Source: Pseudomonas sp. FP198 (GTDB lineage Bacteria; Pseudomonadota; Gammaproteobacteria; Pseudomonadales; Pseudomonadaceae). Taken from it: DNA of 64,000 nucleotides. Shown here one piece after another: positions 54,292 to 63,932 of this stretch. The position numbers and the translations under genes were made by a program. The notes beneath the pieces are model-generated. The model searched no databases. It was given only the letters and a program-made list of their open reading frames with translations, and had not been told where the DNA came from. The DNA lies in assembly GCF_030687895.1 (NCBI RefSeq), contig NZ_CP117452.1, forward strand, positions 310,001 through 374,000, in the 5' to 3' direction. How positions within the stretch are numbered: position 1 is the first letter of the stretch; each line of letters opens with the position of its first letter.

Positions 54292-54963
54292 ATGGCCCCA
54301 CGGATAAAAACCAGCGAGCGCATCGTGCAGAACAGCCTGGAGTTGTTCAACCGGCAGGGTGAGCGCAGTGTCAGCACCAATCACATTGCCGCCCACATGG
54401 ACATGTCCCCGGGCAATCTCTATTACCACTTCCCCAACAAGCAGGCGATCATCGCCGTGCTGTTCAGCGAATACGAAAACCTGGTGGACAGCTTCCTGCG
54501 GCCACCCCAGGGGCGGGCGGCCACGGTGGACGACAAGCGCTTCTACCTGCAGGAGCTGCTTTCGGCGATGTGGCGCTACCGGTTCCTGCACCGGGACCTG
54601 GAACACCTGCTCGATAGCGACCCGGAACTGGCGGCTCGCTACCGGCGCTTTTCCCAACGCTGCCTGATCCATGGCACGGCTATTTACGAAGGCTTCGTCG
54701 ACGCCGGTATCCTGGCGATGGACCGTGTCCAGATCGAGTCCCTGACCCTCAATGCCTGGATTGTCCTCACGTCCTGGGTCCGGTTCCTCTGCACCACCCG
54801 CGAAAACTCCAACCACCTGAGCGAACAGGCGATCAAGCGCGGCGTGTATCAGGTGTTGGTGCTGGAGGCGGGGTTTGTGACCGAGCAGGCCCGCGAAGCG
54901 GTAGATGCCCTGTTCAAAGAATTTTATGTCCCGCTGGCCCAGACCCTGGAGGAAGGGCAGTAG
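54292..54963 (+). CDS. TetR-family transcriptional regulator
   Basis: A 223-residue regulator with an N-terminal TetR HTH (RIVQNSLELFNRQGERSVSTNHIAAHMDMSPGNLYYHFPNKQAI). It is transcribed away from calB across a 149-base gap, so it probably represses the calB-Tat-GMC genes. The ligand is unknown. Confidence 0.9.
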   Translation: MAPRIKTSERIVQNSLELFNRQGERSVSTNHIAAHMDMSPGNLYYHFPNKQAIIAVLFSEYENLVDSFLRPPQGRAATVDDKRFYLQELLSAMWRYRFLHRDLEHLLDSDPELAARYRRFSQRCLIHGTAIYEGFVDAGILAMDRVQIESLTLNAWIVLTSWVRFLCTTRENSNHLSEQAIKRGVYQVLVLEAGFVTEQAREAVDALFKEFYVPLAQTLEEGQ

Positions 54964-54997
54964 ATCGGACCCCTTGATTCAGCCACAGGAGCTCACC

Positions 54998-55852
54998 ATG
55001 CCCATCGCGCAACTCATCAGCCCTCAGGCCCTGGAACAGCGGAGATCACAGCCCGGGCTGGTGATCCTCGATTGTCGTTTTGCCCTGGAGGACCCGGACT
55101 ATGGCCAGCGCAGCTACGCCGAGGGCCATATCGCCGGCGCGTCGTTCGCCGACCTTGAACGGGATCTGAGCGGACCGGTCATCAAGGGCGTCACCGGACG
55201 TCATCCGCTGCCGGAGCCCGAGGCGCTGGTTGAGCGTCTCCGGGCCTGGGGGATCAACAATGACAGCGAGGTCGTGCTGTATGACGACGGCCCCGGCGCC
55301 TATGCCGCGCGGGCCTGGTGGTTGCTGGTCTGGCTGGGCAAACGCGATGGCGTGCATATTCTCGACGGCGGGCTCAAGGCCTGGCATGCGGCCGGCCTGC
55401 CCCTGAGCCTGGATCCGCCGCAAACTGCTCGCGGGACTTTCAGCGGCGCGCCGGACGCAAGCTTGCTGCTCAGTGCGCAGGCGTTGCAACAGCGCCTCGG
55501 TGATGCGGACATGACCCTGCTGGATGCCAGGGCGCTGCCGCGTTTCAAGGGTGAAGTCGAGCCGATCGACCCGGTGGCGGGGCATATCCCGGGCGCGTCA
55601 TGCGCAGCATTCACCGACAACCTGGGGGCCGATGGACGCTTCTTGCCGCCCGCTCAACTCAAGCTGCGTTTCGCTGAAAAACTGGGCGAGCGTCCGCCCA
55701 CCGAGCTGGTGGCTTACTGTGGCTCCGGCGTGACGGCGTGCCATAACCTGTTTGCCTTGTGCCTGGCGGGCTATCCGCTGGGACGGTTGTATGCCGGCTC
55801 GTGGAGCGAGTGGATCAATGATCCCCAGCGGGGCGTGGCGAAGGGCGAATAG
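54998..55852 (+). CDS. Sulfurtransferase with two rhodanese domains
   Basis: A 284-residue thiosulfate/3-mercaptopyruvate sulfurtransferase. The N-terminal rhodanese domain lacks Cys; the C-terminal active loop is AYCGSGVTACHNLFAL. The CGSGVTA loop is typical for mercaptopyruvate-type enzymes (SseA). The ATG at 54998 has CAGGAG upstream. Confidence 0.88.
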   Translation: MPIAQLISPQALEQRRSQPGLVILDCRFALEDPDYGQRSYAEGHIAGASFADLERDLSGPVIKGVTGRHPLPEPEALVERLRAWGINNDSEVVLYDDGPGAYAARAWWLLVWLGKRDGVHILDGGLKAWHAAGLPLSLDPPQTARGTFSGAPDASLLLSAQALQQRLGDADMTLLDARALPRFKGEVEPIDPVAGHIPGASCAAFTDNLGADGRFLPPAQLKLRFAEKLGERPPTELVAYCGSGVTACHNLFALCLAGYPLGRLYAGSWSEWINDPQRGVAKGE

Positions 55853-55878
55853 CGAATAACAAGACACCCGAAATCAAT

Positions 55879-55967
55879 GTGGGAGCGAGCTTGCTCGCGA
55901 TAGCGGTGTATCAGTCAACTTCAATGTGCCTGATCCATCGCCATCGCGAGCAAGCTCGCTCCCACAG
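55879..55967. repeat. Inverted REP pair, type B
   Basis: Facing TGTGGGAGCGAGCTTGCTCG units 45 bases apart, between convergent genes. Confidence 0.9.
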
Positions 55968-55991
55968 GGGATCTCCTTTGCCTGCGAATCG

Positions 55992-56996
55992 TCACGAGTG
56001 GCCCAGGCTTGCCAGCCAATCGGGAATGCGGCGTTCCAGGTAATAGCCTGGGCGCCGCAGGGTTCCGTCGACAAATCCCACATGCCCGCCACGCCGGTGC
56101 AGTTCCAGGTGGGTCGAGGCCGATAACTCGCCGGGTTCGGGCAGGCTGTGGGGGAATACAAAAGGGTCGTCGGCGGCCTGGATGACCAGCGTCGGTGTAC
56201 TGATTCCCGCCATGAAATAGCGGCTGGACGCGCGCCGGTAGTAGTCTGCGGCGTCGGAAAAGCCGTGCAGTGGCGCTGTCACCCGGCCATCGAAATCCCA
56301 GAAGGTGCGCATGTTGTCCAGCGAGCCCAGGGCTGCCAGGGCCGCGAGCCCTTCGTCGCGTCCGTCATGCTGGAACTGGCGTTGTTTGTTGCGCACGTAG
56401 GCGACCATCTCCCGCATGAAATGCGCCTGATAGAACCTGGAAAAACCCTGTCCGATGCGGTCGGCGCACTGGTCCAGGCGAAACGGTACCGAGACCGCCA
56501 CTGCGCCTTGCAACTGGCTGTCGCTGCTGGCTTCACCCAAATGCTTGAGCAGCACATTTCCGCCCAGCGAATAGCCCACCGCAAACAGTGGCGCCAGGGG
56601 ACGCCGGGCCCGCAGATGGGCGATAGCCGCGGCGAGGTCTTCGCTGGCGCCGGAATGATAACTGCGGGCCAGCAGGTTCGGCTCGCCCGAGCAACCACGC
56701 CAGTTCAGGGCGACGCTGGCCCAGCCTTGAGCATTGAGCGCCCGTTGCAGGCCGGCAACGTAGGGTGAGTTGGAGGAACCGGTCAGCCCATGAAGCACCA
56801 GCACCAGCGGGGCTTCGGCGCTATGCGGACCATGCCAGTCGAGGTCGAGGAAATCACCATCGTCCAGCCAGAAGCGCTCACGTTCGCGATCGATGTGAAC
56901 GGTTTTACGCCACAACGGGCCCCACAAGGTCTGCAGGTGCGGATTGCCAAGGCCCGGGGCGGGTATGAAACGTTCAGGTGCGCAGGACACGATCAT
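55992..56996 (-). CDS. YheT-type alpha/beta hydrolase
   Basis: A 334-residue hydrolase of the YheT/EMB8 family: NPHLQTLWGPL, HGLTGSSNSPYV, the nucleophile elbow GYSLGGNVLLKHLGE and the C-terminal GGHVGFVDG with catalytic His. A carboxylesterase role is likely; the substrate is unknown. Confidence 0.88.
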   Translation of the reverse strand: MIVSCAPERFIPAPGLGNPHLQTLWGPLWRKTVHIDRERERFWLDDGDFLDLDWHGPHSAEAPLVLVLHGLTGSSNSPYVAGLQRALNAQGWASVALNWRGCSGEPNLLARSYHSGASEDLAAAIAHLRARRPLAPLFAVGYSLGGNVLLKHLGEASSDSQLQGAVAVSVPFRLDQCADRIGQGFSRFYQAHFMREMVAYVRNKQRQFQHDGRDEGLAALAALGSLDNMRTFWDFDGRVTAPLHGFSDAADYYRRASSRYFMAGISTPTLVIQAADDPFVFPHSLPEPGELSASTHLELHRRGGHVGFVDGTLRRPGYYLERRIPDWLASLGHS

Positions 56997-57017
56997 TCTC
57001 GGTGCACGGTCAGCGGT

Positions 57018-57629
57018 TCAGCCAACGGCCTCTGCCGTACGTTGCCACAATGCGTAATACACCCGTCCGGATTTCTGCTCGCGATGCAGGCGCCAATTGG
57101 CCGGCAAGCCCAGGGTCGAAGGTGCGGTCTCGCTTTCAGTGTAGACCCAGGCATCGTCGGCCAGCCACTGCCGTTCCTCGAGCAACGCGCAGACGGCCGG
57201 CAACAGGTTCTGGTTGAACGGCGGGTCGAGGAACACCAGGTCGAAAGGGGTTGCGGGTTGGCTGTCGAGATAGCGCAGCGCATCCGCCGTCTGCACCTGG
57301 CCAACGGTGCAACGCAACGTGCCCAGGTGTTCTTTCAGGCTCGAGACTGCCAGGCTGCTGGCGTCCAGCGCCTGGCCCATGGCGGCGCCACGGGACAAGG
57401 CCTCGAGAAACAGCGCGCCACTGCCGGCGAACGGGTCGAGCACCCGGGCACCCGCCACATACGGCGCGAGCCAGTTGAACAGCGTCTCGCGCACCCGGTC
57501 CGGCGTCGGCCGCAGGCCCGGGGCATCGGGGAAGCTCAAGCGCCGGCTGCGCCACTCACCGCCGATGATGCGCAACTGGTTGACCCCGTTGTGCGCGGGT
57601 TTCTTGCTGGAATTGGATGGACGGGCCAT
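57018..57629 (-). CDS. rsmD: 16S rRNA (guanine966-N2)-methyltransferase
   Basis: A 203-residue RsmD: LRIIGGEWRSRRLSFPDAPGLRPTPDRVRETLFNWL at the N-terminus, VLDPFAGSGALFLEALSRGA (SAM) and LVFLDPPFN (DPPF catalytic motif). Stop/start coupling links it to the M16 protein upstream at base 57629. Confidence 0.95.
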   Translation of the reverse strand: MARPSNSSKKPAHNGVNQLRIIGGEWRSRRLSFPDAPGLRPTPDRVRETLFNWLAPYVAGARVLDPFAGSGALFLEALSRGAAMGQALDASSLAVSSLKEHLGTLRCTVGQVQTADALRYLDSQPATPFDLVFLDPPFNQNLLPAVCALLEERQWLADDAWVYTESETAPSTLGLPANWRLHREQKSGRVYYALWQRTAEAVG

Positions 57630-59119
57630 TAATGCTCCGGAACCCCGAGCGGCTGCTCGGCAGGTTTGTCAGTGGGGGCCGGCAACGGCTTTTGCGGCAC
57701 GGTCGGGCCAGCGGTGACGATGACCATCTTGTCCGTGCTCAGGTGTTTGTTCAGCGCGGTCCTGACCTGCTCGACCGTCAGCGCCTGGGACTGGCGCATG
57801 AAATCCTCCAGGTAGCTCAGCGGCAGGTCATAGAAACCCATGGCGCCGAGCTGACCGACGATGTCGGCGTTGCTCGCGGTCGACAGCGGGAAGCTGCCGG
57901 CCAGCTCGCGCTTGGCGTCGTCGAGCTCCTTCTGGGTCGGGCCGTTCTTGAGGTAATCAGCGAACACTTCCTGGACCAGATTCAATGTGCCTTCGCTCAT
58001 CTCGGCACGGGTCTGCAGACTGATCATGAACGGGCCGCGAGCCTGCATCGCCGTGAAGCCGGAGTAGACGCCATAGGTCAGGCCGCGTTTTTCCCGGACC
58101 TCGGTCATCAGACGCGTGCCGAAGCCACCGCCGCCGAGGATCTGGTTGCCCATGGACACGGCGGCATAGTCCGGATCGTCGCGGTCGACGCCCAGTTGCG
58201 CGAGCATCAGGTTGGTCTGCTTGGACGGGAACTCGATATGGTGGACGCTCGCTTTCGGCTCCACCGGTGGCGGCGTTTTCGCCAGGGCCTGGCCCTTGGG
58301 CAGTGCGCCGGATACCTGGTTGGCAATGGCTTCGGCCTCGGCACGGGACAGGTCGCCCACCAGGGCGATCACCGCGTTGCCGACGGCGTAGGCCTTGGCA
58401 TGAAAGGCCCGGGCCTGGGCCAGGGTAATCGGCGGGATACTCTGTGCGGTGCCGTCGCTGGAGTGCGCATACGGATGGTCGCCGTACAGGCGCTTCATCA
58501 GTTCCAGGCCCGCCAGTTTGCCGGGATTCTGCTTCTGGTACTCGAAACCGGCGAGCATCTGGTTCTTGATGCGCGCGAAGGAGTCGGCGGGGAAGGTCGG
58601 TTGGCCGACGACTTCGGCAAACAGCTTCAGCGCCGGCTCGCGCTTGTCGGCTGCGCTGAGACTGCGCAACGACGCCACGGCCATGTCCCGGAAGGCGCCG
58701 TTGCCAAAATCGGCGCCGAGGCTTTCAAAACCTTCGGCGATGGCACTGACGTCCTTGCCCGCGACGCCTTCGTTGAGCATGGCGTTGGTCAACTGCGCCA
58801 GGCCCGGTGCGTCGCCGTCCTGGCTGCTGCCGGCGGCGAAGGTCAGGCGCAGGTCGAACATCGGTAATTCGCGAGCTTCGACGAACAGCACCTTGGCGCC
58901 GTCGGCGGTTTTCCAGGTCTGCACGTCGAGCTGGCGATGGCTGGGCGCCTTGCCGTCCAGTTCAGCCAGCGATTGCAGCTTGTTGCCGGACTTGGCCTTG
59001 TCCAATGCCTGGCTGGCGTTGGTGCTGGTCGATGGCGACAGGTAAAAGGCCAGCGCGCCGACCATGGCGATCAATATCAGGCCGATCAGCACCAGGCGCG
59101 GTGATTTGCGCTCACTCAT
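57629..59119 (-). CDS. M16-family peptidase subunit lacking the zinc motif
   Basis: A 496-residue M16-fold protein with an N-terminal membrane anchor (LVLIGLILIAMVGALAFYL). The helix where active peptidases have HxxEH reads DAPGLAQLTNAMLNEG, without His or Glu, so this subunit should be inactive. It overlaps the active M16 gene by 8 bases; the pair probably forms a heterodimer with the active partner, as in mitochondrial processing peptidase. Confidence 0.88.
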   Translation of the reverse strand: MSERKSPRLVLIGLILIAMVGALAFYLSPSTSTNASQALDKAKSGNKLQSLAELDGKAPSHRQLDVQTWKTADGAKVLFVEARELPMFDLRLTFAAGSSQDGDAPGLAQLTNAMLNEGVAGKDVSAIAEGFESLGADFGNGAFRDMAVASLRSLSAADKREPALKLFAEVVGQPTFPADSFARIKNQMLAGFEYQKQNPGKLAGLELMKRLYGDHPYAHSSDGTAQSIPPITLAQARAFHAKAYAVGNAVIALVGDLSRAEAEAIANQVSGALPKGQALAKTPPPVEPKASVHHIEFPSKQTNLMLAQLGVDRDDPDYAAVSMGNQILGGGGFGTRLMTEVREKRGLTYGVYSGFTAMQARGPFMISLQTRAEMSEGTLNLVQEVFADYLKNGPTQKELDDAKRELAGSFPLSTASNADIVGQLGAMGFYDLPLSYLEDFMRQSQALTVEQVRTALNKHLSTDKMVIVTAGPTVPQKPLPAPTDKPAEQPLGVPEH

Positions 59120-60467
59120 GAGCTTTCTCCTCGGGCAGGACGTGCGCGACGCTCAGGCGCGAGCGGGTGAAATACAATTGGGCTGCCTTCTGGATATCCT
59201 GCGGGGTCACGCTTTGCAGTTCGGCCAGCTCGGTGTCCATCAGTTTCCAGGACAGGCCGACCGTTTCCAGCTGGCCGATGGCGGTGGCCTGGCTGGTGAT
59301 GGAGTCGCGCTCATACACCAGGCCGGCGATCACTTGGGCACGGACGCGCTCCAGTTCCTCGGCGGTGGGGGCGGTGGTCTTCAGTTGTTCGAGCAAGCGC
59401 CACAGCCCGGCTTCGGCTTCGGCGAGGGTCTTGTTTTTCTGCGTGTTGGGTGTCGCCGACAGGGTGAACAGGGTATCGCCACGGGTGTAGGCGTCGTAGT
59501 TCGACGAGCCGCCGGACACCAATTCTTCGCCGCGCTCCAGCTGGGCCGGGATCCGGCCGCTGTAACCGCCGTCCAGCAGCGCGGAAATCAGCCGCAAGGC
59601 GTTGACCGGGACTTTATCGGTGGCCGTGGCGATGCTCGGCACGTTGAATGCGAGCATGACGCTCGGCAGTTGGGTCTGTACATGCAGGGTAATCTTGCGT
59701 TCGCCGGGCTCGGCCAGTTCCAGGGGGATTTTCGCCGCCGGCACGGCGCGCCGGGCAATCGGGCCGAAATAGCGCTGGGCCAGGGTCTTGACCTCATCCG
59801 GCGTCACGTCGCCGACTACTACCAGGGTCGCATTGTTCGGTGCATACCAGGATTCGTACCAGTGGCGCAGCTCCTCGACCTTCATCCGGTCCAGGTCGGC
59901 CATCCAGCCGATGGTCGGCGTGTGGTAGCCGCTGGCCGGGTACGCCATGGCCATGAACCGCTCGTAGGCCTTGGACATGGGGTTGTCGTCGGTGCGCATG
60001 CGGCGCTCTTCCTTGATGACCTCGATCTCGCGGCTGAACTCCTCCGGTGGCAAACGCAGGCTGGCCATGCGGTCGGCTTCGAGCTCGAAGGCCACGCCCA
60101 GGCGATCTCGGGCCAGCACCTGGTAATAGGCGGTGAAGTCATCGCTGGTAAAGGCGTTCTCCTCGGCGCCAAGATCGCGCAGGATCAACGATGCTTCGCC
60201 GGGGCCGACTTTCTCGCTGCCCTTGAACATCATGTGTTCCAAGGCGTGGGACAGACCGGTCTGGCCCGGCGTCTCATAGCTGGAGCCCACCTTGTACCAG
60301 ACCTGGGACACCACCACCGGGGCCCGATGGTCCTCGCGCACGACGACCTTCAAGCCGTTGTCGAGGGAAAATTCATGGGTGGGTTGCGGGTCGGCAGCAA
60401 GGGCGGAAAAAGGCAGACAAACTGTGCTGAGCAGCAGGCCTGCGGCGCGGCGGGCAAGAGCATTCAT
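59112..60467 (-). CDS. M16 zinc metallopeptidase, active subunit
   Basis: A 451-residue M16 peptidase with signal sequence (AAGLLLSTVCLPFSALA) and catalytic motif HALEHMMFKG (HxxEH), plus downstream Glu residues. It should act in the periplasm or at the membrane on peptides or misfolded small proteins. Operon order is active M16 - inactive M16 - rsmD. Confidence 0.92.
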   Translation of the reverse strand: MNALARRAAGLLLSTVCLPFSALAADPQPTHEFSLDNGLKVVVREDHRAPVVVSQVWYKVGSSYETPGQTGLSHALEHMMFKGSEKVGPGEASLILRDLGAEENAFTSDDFTAYYQVLARDRLGVAFELEADRMASLRLPPEEFSREIEVIKEERRMRTDDNPMSKAYERFMAMAYPASGYHTPTIGWMADLDRMKVEELRHWYESWYAPNNATLVVVGDVTPDEVKTLAQRYFGPIARRAVPAAKIPLELAEPGERKITLHVQTQLPSVMLAFNVPSIATATDKVPVNALRLISALLDGGYSGRIPAQLERGEELVSGGSSNYDAYTRGDTLFTLSATPNTQKNKTLAEAEAGLWRLLEQLKTTAPTAEELERVRAQVIAGLVYERDSITSQATAIGQLETVGLSWKLMDTELAELQSVTPQDIQKAAQLYFTRSRLSVAHVLPEEKAHE

Positions 60468-60811
60468 TCGTGTTTAAACCTGTTGGACTGCCCGCTTGGC
60501 CTTAGCCTCGGCGGGCGAGGAGGTGCTAGGATACTGATCCGTTTTACTGGCGGCCACGCCTATCGGGCCTTTTATCGGTCCGTGGCTGTTTGGATTTGCG
60601 GATGAAGCCTCGGGTTTTCCTGATGTTCCCGGTGTTTTCTCCGAAAATGTCCCACCAGTCCTTCGAAAATAGCGACTTGAGGTGTCCGCGAAGACAACTC
60701 TACAAAATGTTGCGCGTGAACAAGCTGGATGAAACGCAGTCTGTTCAGCATCGAATATTTATCACCGAGGCGCCTGCCTGGCGCGTCGCTACCGTGAGAT
60801 AGCCGTCCTCC
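60468..60811. other. Divergent promoter region of the M16 operon and ftsY
   Basis: A 344-base gap. A 70-residue frame on the plus strand has no family character and is not accepted. I see no clear RNA gene or operator. Confidence 0.5.
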
Positions 60812-62245
60812 ATGTTTGGTTCCAACGACGACAAGAAGACCCCAGCTGCGGCTGGCGAGAAAAAAAGCCTGTTCGGATGGCTGCGCAAGAAGCCGCAGGA
60901 AACCGTCGTCGAGCAGCCGCAACTGCCGCCTGAGCCGGCCGCCGAGACTGCGGTCGAGGCCGTGGCAGAAGAGACCGCGCCGATCGTCCTGCCGATTGCC
61001 GAACCGGTGCTGCAGCCGGTCGAGCCTGAGATTGCCGCCGAGCCGGTTGCCGAGCAGCCGCTGACCCCGCCCGCCGGGCAAACGCCCTGGCTGACCTTGC
61101 CCGTGGCCGAAGAACCGGTCGCGCTGGTCGAGGACGAGCAGGCTGCGCATGTCACTCCAGCGATTCCGGCATCGACGCAACCGGTCGAGGCGCCCATTGC
61201 CGAGATGCCGGTTGTCGTTGCGCCTGCCGCTCCTGAGCCCGCCCCTGAACCAGAGCCTGTTACGGCTGAGGTTCCGGTTCTGGTCGAGCCGCCGCGCAGC
61301 GCCGAAGAAAACAAAGTCGGCTTCTTCGCCCGCCTCAAGCAGGGCCTGTCCAAGACCAGCGCCAGCATTGGCGAGGGCATGGCCAGCCTGTTCCTCGGCA
61401 AGAAGGTCATCGATGACGAGTTGCTGGAAGACATCGAGACCCGCCTGCTGACCGCCGATGTCGGCGTCGAAGCCACTTCCGTCATCATCCAGAGCCTGAC
61501 CCAGAAGGTCGCCCGCAAGCAGCTCACCGATGCCGACGCGTTGTACAAATCCCTGCAAGGCGAATTGACCACCCTGCTCAAGCCGGTGGAAAAGCCGCTG
61601 GTGATTGCTTCGCAGAACAAGCCGTTCGTGATCCTGGTCGTCGGCGTCAACGGCGCCGGCAAGACCACCACCATCGGCAAGCTGGCGAAGAAGCTTCAGC
61701 TCGAAGGCAAAAAAGTCATGCTCGCCGCTGGCGACACCTTCCGCGCCGCCGCGGTAGAACAGTTGCAGGTGTGGGGTGAGCGCAACAAGATCCCGGTCAT
61801 TGCCCAGCACACGGGTGCGGACTCCGCCTCGGTGATTTTCGACGCCGTGCAGGCCGCCAAGGCCCGTGGCATCGACGTGCTGATCGCCGACACGGCCGGG
61901 CGCCTGCACACCAAAGACAACCTGATGGAAGAGTTGAAGAAGGTTCGCCGGGTCATCGGCAAGCTCGATGCCGAGGCGCCTCATGAGGTGCTGCTGGTGC
62001 TGGACGCCGGCACCGGCCAGAACGCCATCAACCAGGCCAAGCAGTTCAACCAGACGGTCGAGCTGACCGGGCTGGCCCTGACCAAGCTGGACGGCACCGC
62101 CAAGGGCGGGGTGATCTTCGCCCTGGCCAAGCAATTCGGCCTGCCGATTCGTTACATCGGCGTGGGCGAAGGCATCGACGACTTGCGCACCTTTGAAGCC
62201 GAGCCTTTTGTCCAGGCACTGTTTGCCGAGCGGGAGCATTCATGA
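60812..62245 (+). CDS. ftsY: Signal recognition particle receptor FtsY
   Basis: A 477-residue FtsY. The N-terminal 160 residues form an acidic Pro/Glu/Val-rich A domain; the NG GTPase has GVNGAGKTTTIGKLAKKL, LAAGDTFRAAAVEQL, DTAGRLHTKDNLMEEL and TKLDGTAKGGV. It docks SRP-ribosome complexes at the membrane. The stop overlaps the ftsE start by 4 bases. Confidence 0.97.
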   Translation: MFGSNDDKKTPAAAGEKKSLFGWLRKKPQETVVEQPQLPPEPAAETAVEAVAEETAPIVLPIAEPVLQPVEPEIAAEPVAEQPLTPPAGQTPWLTLPVAEEPVALVEDEQAAHVTPAIPASTQPVEAPIAEMPVVVAPAAPEPAPEPEPVTAEVPVLVEPPRSAEENKVGFFARLKQGLSKTSASIGEGMASLFLGKKVIDDELLEDIETRLLTADVGVEATSVIIQSLTQKVARKQLTDADALYKSLQGELTTLLKPVEKPLVIASQNKPFVILVVGVNGAGKTTTIGKLAKKLQLEGKKVMLAAGDTFRAAAVEQLQVWGERNKIPVIAQHTGADSASVIFDAVQAAKARGIDVLIADTAGRLHTKDNLMEELKKVRRVIGKLDAEAPHEVLLVLDAGTGQNAINQAKQFNQTVELTGLALTKLDGTAKGGVIFALAKQFGLPIRYIGVGEGIDDLRTFEAEPFVQALFAEREHS

Positions 62246-62913
62246 TTCGTTTCGAACAGGTCGGTAAACGCTATCCGAACGGTCACGTCGGCTTGCATGA
62301 GCTGAGCTTTCGGGTCCGTCGGGGCGAGTTTCTGTTTGTCACCGGCCATTCCGGCGCCGGTAAAAGCACCTTGCTGCGCCTGCTGCTGGCGATGGAACGG
62401 CCCACCACCGGCAAGCTGCTGCTGGCCGGCCAGGACCTGAGCAGCATCAGCAATGCGCAGATTCCCTACCTGCGACGGCAGATCGGCGTGGTGTTCCAGA
62501 ACCACCAACTGCTGTTTGATCGCACCGTGTTCAACAACGTGGCGCTGCCGTTGCAGATCCTCGGGCTGTCCAAGGCCGAGATCAACAAGCGCGTCGACTC
62601 GGCACTGGAGCGTGTGGCGCTGTCGGACAAGACCGACCTGTACCCGGGTGACCTGTCCACCGGCCAGCAACAGCGCGTCGGCATTGCCCGCGCGATCGTC
62701 CACCGCCCGGCCTTGCTGCTGGCGGATGAACCCACCGGTAACCTCGACCCGCGACTGGCGGCGGAAATCATGGGCGTATTCGAAGATATCAACCGTTTGG
62801 GCACCAGCGTGCTGATCGCCAGTCACGACCTGGCGTTGATCGCACGTATGCGTCATCGCATGCTCACCTTGCAGCGCGGTCGACTGATCGGCGACGGGGA
62901 GGCGGGTGTATGA
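62242..62913 (+). CDS. ftsE: Cell-division ABC ATPase FtsE
   Basis: A 223-residue ABC ATPase: Walker [10 protein letters not shown], signature [14 protein letters not shown], Walker [13 protein letters not shown]. With FtsX it controls periplasmic amidases at the septum. It overlaps ftsX by 4 bases. Confidence 0.97.
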   Translation: MIRFEQVGKRYPNGHVGLHELSFRVRRGEFLFVTGHSGAGKSTLLRLLLAMERPTTGKLLLAGQDLSSISNAQIPYLRRQIGVVFQNHQLLFDRTVFNNVALPLQILGLSKAEINKRVDSALERVALSDKTDLYPGDLSTGQQQRVGIARAIVHRPALLLADEPTGNLDPRLAAEIMGVFEDINRLGTSVLIASHDLALIARMRHRMLTLQRGRLIGDGEAGV

Positions 62914-63932
62914 GCGCAACCCGTAGCCCGAAAGTGGCCGAGCGCGTGGCTCCCAAGGCCTCCGACCCGCAGCCGCAGAAAAAGAAACGCGACGATGATG
63001 ACGGCCCGGATTTCGCCACGCTGCTGCACGCCTGGATCGAAAGCCATCGCGCCAGCCTGGTCGACAGCCTGCGGCGCCTGGGCAAGCAGCCCATCGGCAG
63101 CTTCTTTACCTGCATGGTGATGGCCGTGGCCCTGAGCCTGCCCATGGGCCTGTCATTACTGCTTAATAATGTCGAGCGCCTGGGCGGCTCCTGGCAGCGC
63201 GCGGCGCAGATCTCCCTTTATCTGCAACTGGATGCGACACCGGGCGAAGGCCAGGCGTTGCGTGAGCAGATCAAGGCCATGCCGGGCGTAGCCGACGCCG
63301 AATACGTCGGGCGCGAGCAGGCGCTCGAAGAGTTCCAGCAGCAGTCCGGCCTGGGCGAGGCCCTCAAGGAGCTCCCGGAAAACCCGCTGCCGGGCGTGGT
63401 GCTGGTGACCCCGAACGAGGTCGACAAGCCCACCCTTGAAGCATTAAGACAAAGACTTTCGGAATTGCCCAAGGTACAACAGGCCCAACTTGATCTAGTC
63501 TGGGTCGAGCGTCTTGCGGCGATACTCAAGCTCGGCGACCGGTTTGTCTTTGGTCTGACGGTGCTTCTGGTTTCTGCATTACTTTTGGTGATAGGCAATA
63601 CCATTCGTCTTCATATTGAAAACCGCCGCACAGAGATAGAAGTGATTAAACTCGTCGGCGGTACGGACAGTTATGTTCGCAGGCCCTTCCTCTACATGGG
63701 GGCGCTGTATGGCTTCGGTGCCGGGATCCTGTCCTGGGGCGTATTGGCGTTCGGCCTGGATTGGCTGAACGATGCGGTAGTGGGATTGGCCGGTTTGTAC
63801 GGCAGTGATTTTTCACTGGCCGGTGTGCCAGTCGCCGACGGCGTGTCGCTCTTGCTTGGCGCGGTGCTGTTGGGTTATATCGGTGCATGGATTGCGGTAG
63901 CACGCCACCTGCGTGAGCTTGCTCCAAAATAG
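62910..63932 (+). CDS. ftsX: Cell-division membrane protein FtsX
   Basis: A 340-residue permease-like protein with a cytoplasmic N-terminus, first membrane helix near residues 67-90 (FFTCMVMAVALSLPMGLSLLL), a periplasmic domain and three more helices (the last ends LLGYIGAWIAVARHLREL). Family GGTDSYVRRPFLYMGALYG is present. In pseudomonads rpoH usually follows, but the window ends 68 bases later. Confidence 0.96.
   Translation: MSATRSPKVAERVAPKASDPQPQKKKRDDDDGPDFATLLHAWIESHRASLVDSLRRLGKQPIGSFFTCMVMAVALSLPMGLSLLLNNVERLGGSWQRAAQISLYLQLDATPGEGQALREQIKAMPGVADAEYVGREQALEEFQQQSGLGEALKELPENPLPGVVLVTPNEVDKPTLEALRQRLSELPKVQQAQLDLVWVERLAAILKLGDRFVFGLTVLLVSALLLVIGNTIRLHIENRRTEIEVIKLVGGTDSYVRRPFLYMGALYGFGAGILSWGVLAFGLDWLNDAVVGLAGLYGSDFSLAGVPVADGVSLLLGAVLLGYIGAWIAVARHLRELAPK

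Noticed and set aside
60590..60802. 70-codon frame before ftsY
   Set aside because: No ribosome site of note, no recognisable domain; probably promoter DNA.
60572..62239. Minus-strand frame of 555 codons
   Set aside because: Antisense of ftsY.
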